Source: an uncultured Clostridia bacterium
Lineage (GTDB): Bacteria; Bacillota; Clostridia; Lachnospirales; Lachnospiraceae
DNA: 16,087 nucleotides
NCBI GenBank assembly: GCA_947304065.1
Contig: CAMZAI010000039.1
Span: 1 to 16,087, forward strand
Direction of reading: 5' to 3'
Shown piece by piece: positions 15,293 to 16,087 of the stretch. The notes beneath the pieces were generated by a model. The model had not been told where the DNA came from. It was given only the letters and a program-made list of their open reading frames with translations, and did no database searches. How positions within the stretch are numbered: the first letter of the stretch is position 1; every line of letters starts with the position of its first letter. Position numbers and translations under genes: made by a program.

Positions 15293-15321
15293 TTTACAAA
15301 ATCGCAAAAACGTATTAAGCT
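15293..15321 (+). promoter_or_regulatory. Weak candidate promoter upstream of the dCache gene
   Basis: TTTACA (15293-15298) and TAAGCT (15316-15321) are 17 bp apart. The -10 is poor. If used, transcription would begin near 15328 and run directly into the terminator hairpin. Confidence 0.3.
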
Positions 15322-15334
15322 AATAGTGAAGTCC

Positions 15335-15363
15335 GGGCCGCAGATGACTGCGGCCCTTTTTTT
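15335..15363 (+). terminator. Rho-independent terminator of the arginine operon
   Basis: GGGCCGCAG (15335-15343) pairs perfectly with CTGCGGCCC (15348-15356) around the 4-base loop ATGA, followed by seven T residues. It is the first strong terminator after argG, so it closes the argG-to-argF unit. It sits so close to the next gene that it may also act as an attenuator for it. Confidence 0.95.
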
Positions 15364-15386
15364 CACCAAAGGAGAGCCGGGCGCAT

Positions 15387-16087
15387 ATGGAAGGTAAAAA
15401 GAATAAGGAATTCAAGGTTCTTAATTTCATAGCCGCTGCCGTGATAATTCTTTTCTTTGCGGGTGTTATCATCGCGTATTTCCAGATGATCAGGAAGACG
15501 ACCGAGGACAACATCGTCAAAGACGGAGAACTTAATGCCGTTATGGCTGCGGACAGGATCGGGCGTTATCTGACCATGGGCGAGGACACCATCATGCTGT
15601 CAGCGTATGCGCTGGAGAATATGATCCGGGAAGGCCGGTCACACAGCGACATGGTCGATTACCTCACGACGCAGACCAGCGCCGTTCTGGAGCTGCTCCC
15701 CGAGAGCTCTACGGGGCTTTATGCGTATGCGGACGGTGAGTATATGGACGGAGGCGGCTGGGTACCCGACGCAGATTATGTTCCGCAGGAGCGTCCGTGG
15801 TATACTCAGGCCATTGCCGACAGGGGCAATCTGGCGATAGTTGATCCCTATCTGGATTCACAGACCGGGGAGATCGTTATATCATTCAGCAAGATGCTCT
15901 ACGACGGGGAAAGCGTGATCTGCGTGGACCTGACGATGGAGCGCCTGCAGGAGATCACCGAAGGGATAGTGGCAGGCGAGGAAAACAGCAGCGAGTTCGT
16001 TCTGGACCGCAACCGCAACGTCGTCGCGCATTCGGACAGGACGCAGATCGGCAGGAACTACCTGCAGGATACGGATTCGCTCGGAGC
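15387..16087 (+). CDS. Membrane sensor with periplasmic-type dCache domain (3' end beyond window)
   Basis: The first 233 residues are visible; the gene runs off the right edge. A short Lys-rich N-terminus precedes a transmembrane helix (about 11-33). The extracellular domain from 34 onward is a dCache_1 sensor, shown by YVPQERPWYTQA (131-142) and DPYLDSQTGEIVISFSK (153-169). Tyr131, Arg136, Trp138, Tyr139 and Asp181 match in order and approximate spacing the residues that bind amino acids in the dCache_1AA subtype (for example PctA). The output module, which could be chemoreceptor, GGDEF, histidine kinase or phosphatase, is not in the window. The ATG is preceded by AAAGGAG (15368-15374), a longer spacing than usual (12 bases). 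Confidence 0.85.
   Translation, partial: MEGKKNKEFKVLNFIAAAVIILFFAGVIIAYFQMIRKTTEDNIVKDGELNAVMAADRIGRYLTMGEDTIMLSAYALENMIREGRSHSDMVDYLTTQTSAVLELLPESSTGLYAYADGEYMDGGGWVPDADYVPQERPWYTQAIADRGNLAIVDPYLDSQTGEIVISFSKMLYDGESVICVDLTMERLQEITEGIVAGEENSSEFVLDRNRNVVAHSDRTQIGRNYLQDTDSLG

Larger units (their letters stand above)
15178..15386 (+). other. Intergenic region between argF and the dCache sensor gene
   Basis: These 209 bases contain no gene. The first half is AT-rich, with a direct repeat TTTGTGAT (15191-15198 and 15206-15213) and a loose inverted repeat TTGTTT/AAACAA (15227-15232 and 15243-15248). A weak promoter candidate (15293-15321) and then a strong terminator (15335-15363) follow. I compared it by eye with the c-di-GMP riboswitch and found no convincing match. 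The ribosome site AAAGGAG (15368-15374) begins only five bases after the T-run. Confidence 0.5.

Noticed and set aside
15178..15334. A c-di-GMP or other known riboswitch before the dCache gene
   Set aside because: Some GCAAAC/AAACC words resemble fragments of such RNAs, but the paired regions do not form, and no class could be supported by eye.

Overview
The window reads as chromosomal DNA of a Gram-positive anaerobe of the class Clostridia, most likely family Lachnospiraceae. The grounds are an mcsA-mcsB-clpC cluster (a Firmicutes signature), strong AGGAGG-type ribosome sites with some TTG and GTG starts, a secreted SH3-repeat glucosaminidase with a cadherin-like domain, and a small conserved protein of a kind I associate with that family. 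Every gene lies on the + strand. Coding DNA is fairly GC-rich and intergenic DNA AT-rich. I see no RNA gene, CRISPR array, insertion sequence or prophage, and no gene-free stretch longer than about 210 bases.

Region 1 (1-5076) is a cell-envelope unit. Two BlaI/MecI-like dyads (6-15, 25-34) overlap a candidate promoter. They precede a 1162-residue secreted protein with six SH3-like repeats, a glucosaminidase domain and a cadherin-like domain. Next comes a 452-residue membrane-anchored protein with cohesin-like and cadherin-like sandwiches, closed by a perfect 12-bp terminator.

Region 2 (5058-9853) is a protein quality-control operon: YtrA-type GntR regulator, mcsA, mcsB, clpC. It resembles the classical ctsR-mcsA-mcsB-clpC operon, but a GntR protein sits in the ctsR place and a perfect inverted repeat covers the promoter. 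McsA and ClpC look intact. McsB has lost the catalytic cysteine, a catalytic glutamate and most nucleotide-binding arginines, so it looks like a pseudokinase. This is the most unusual signal in the window.

Region 3 (9902-10483) is a monocistronic 137-residue protein with its own extended -10 promoter and a strong terminator.

Region 4 (10512-15363) is an arginine unit: argG, a complete polar amino acid ABC importer (binding lipoprotein, permease, ATPase), then argF. It starts from a near-consensus promoter with two ARG-box-like sites exactly 21 bp apart and ends at a 9-bp GC-rich terminator. argF makes citrulline, argG makes argininosuccinate, and the importer probably brings in arginine, ornithine or another amino acid. 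No argH is in the window.

Region 5 (15387 to the right edge) is the start of a transmembrane dCache sensor whose pocket residues fit the amino-acid-binding subtype. The window ends before its output domain.
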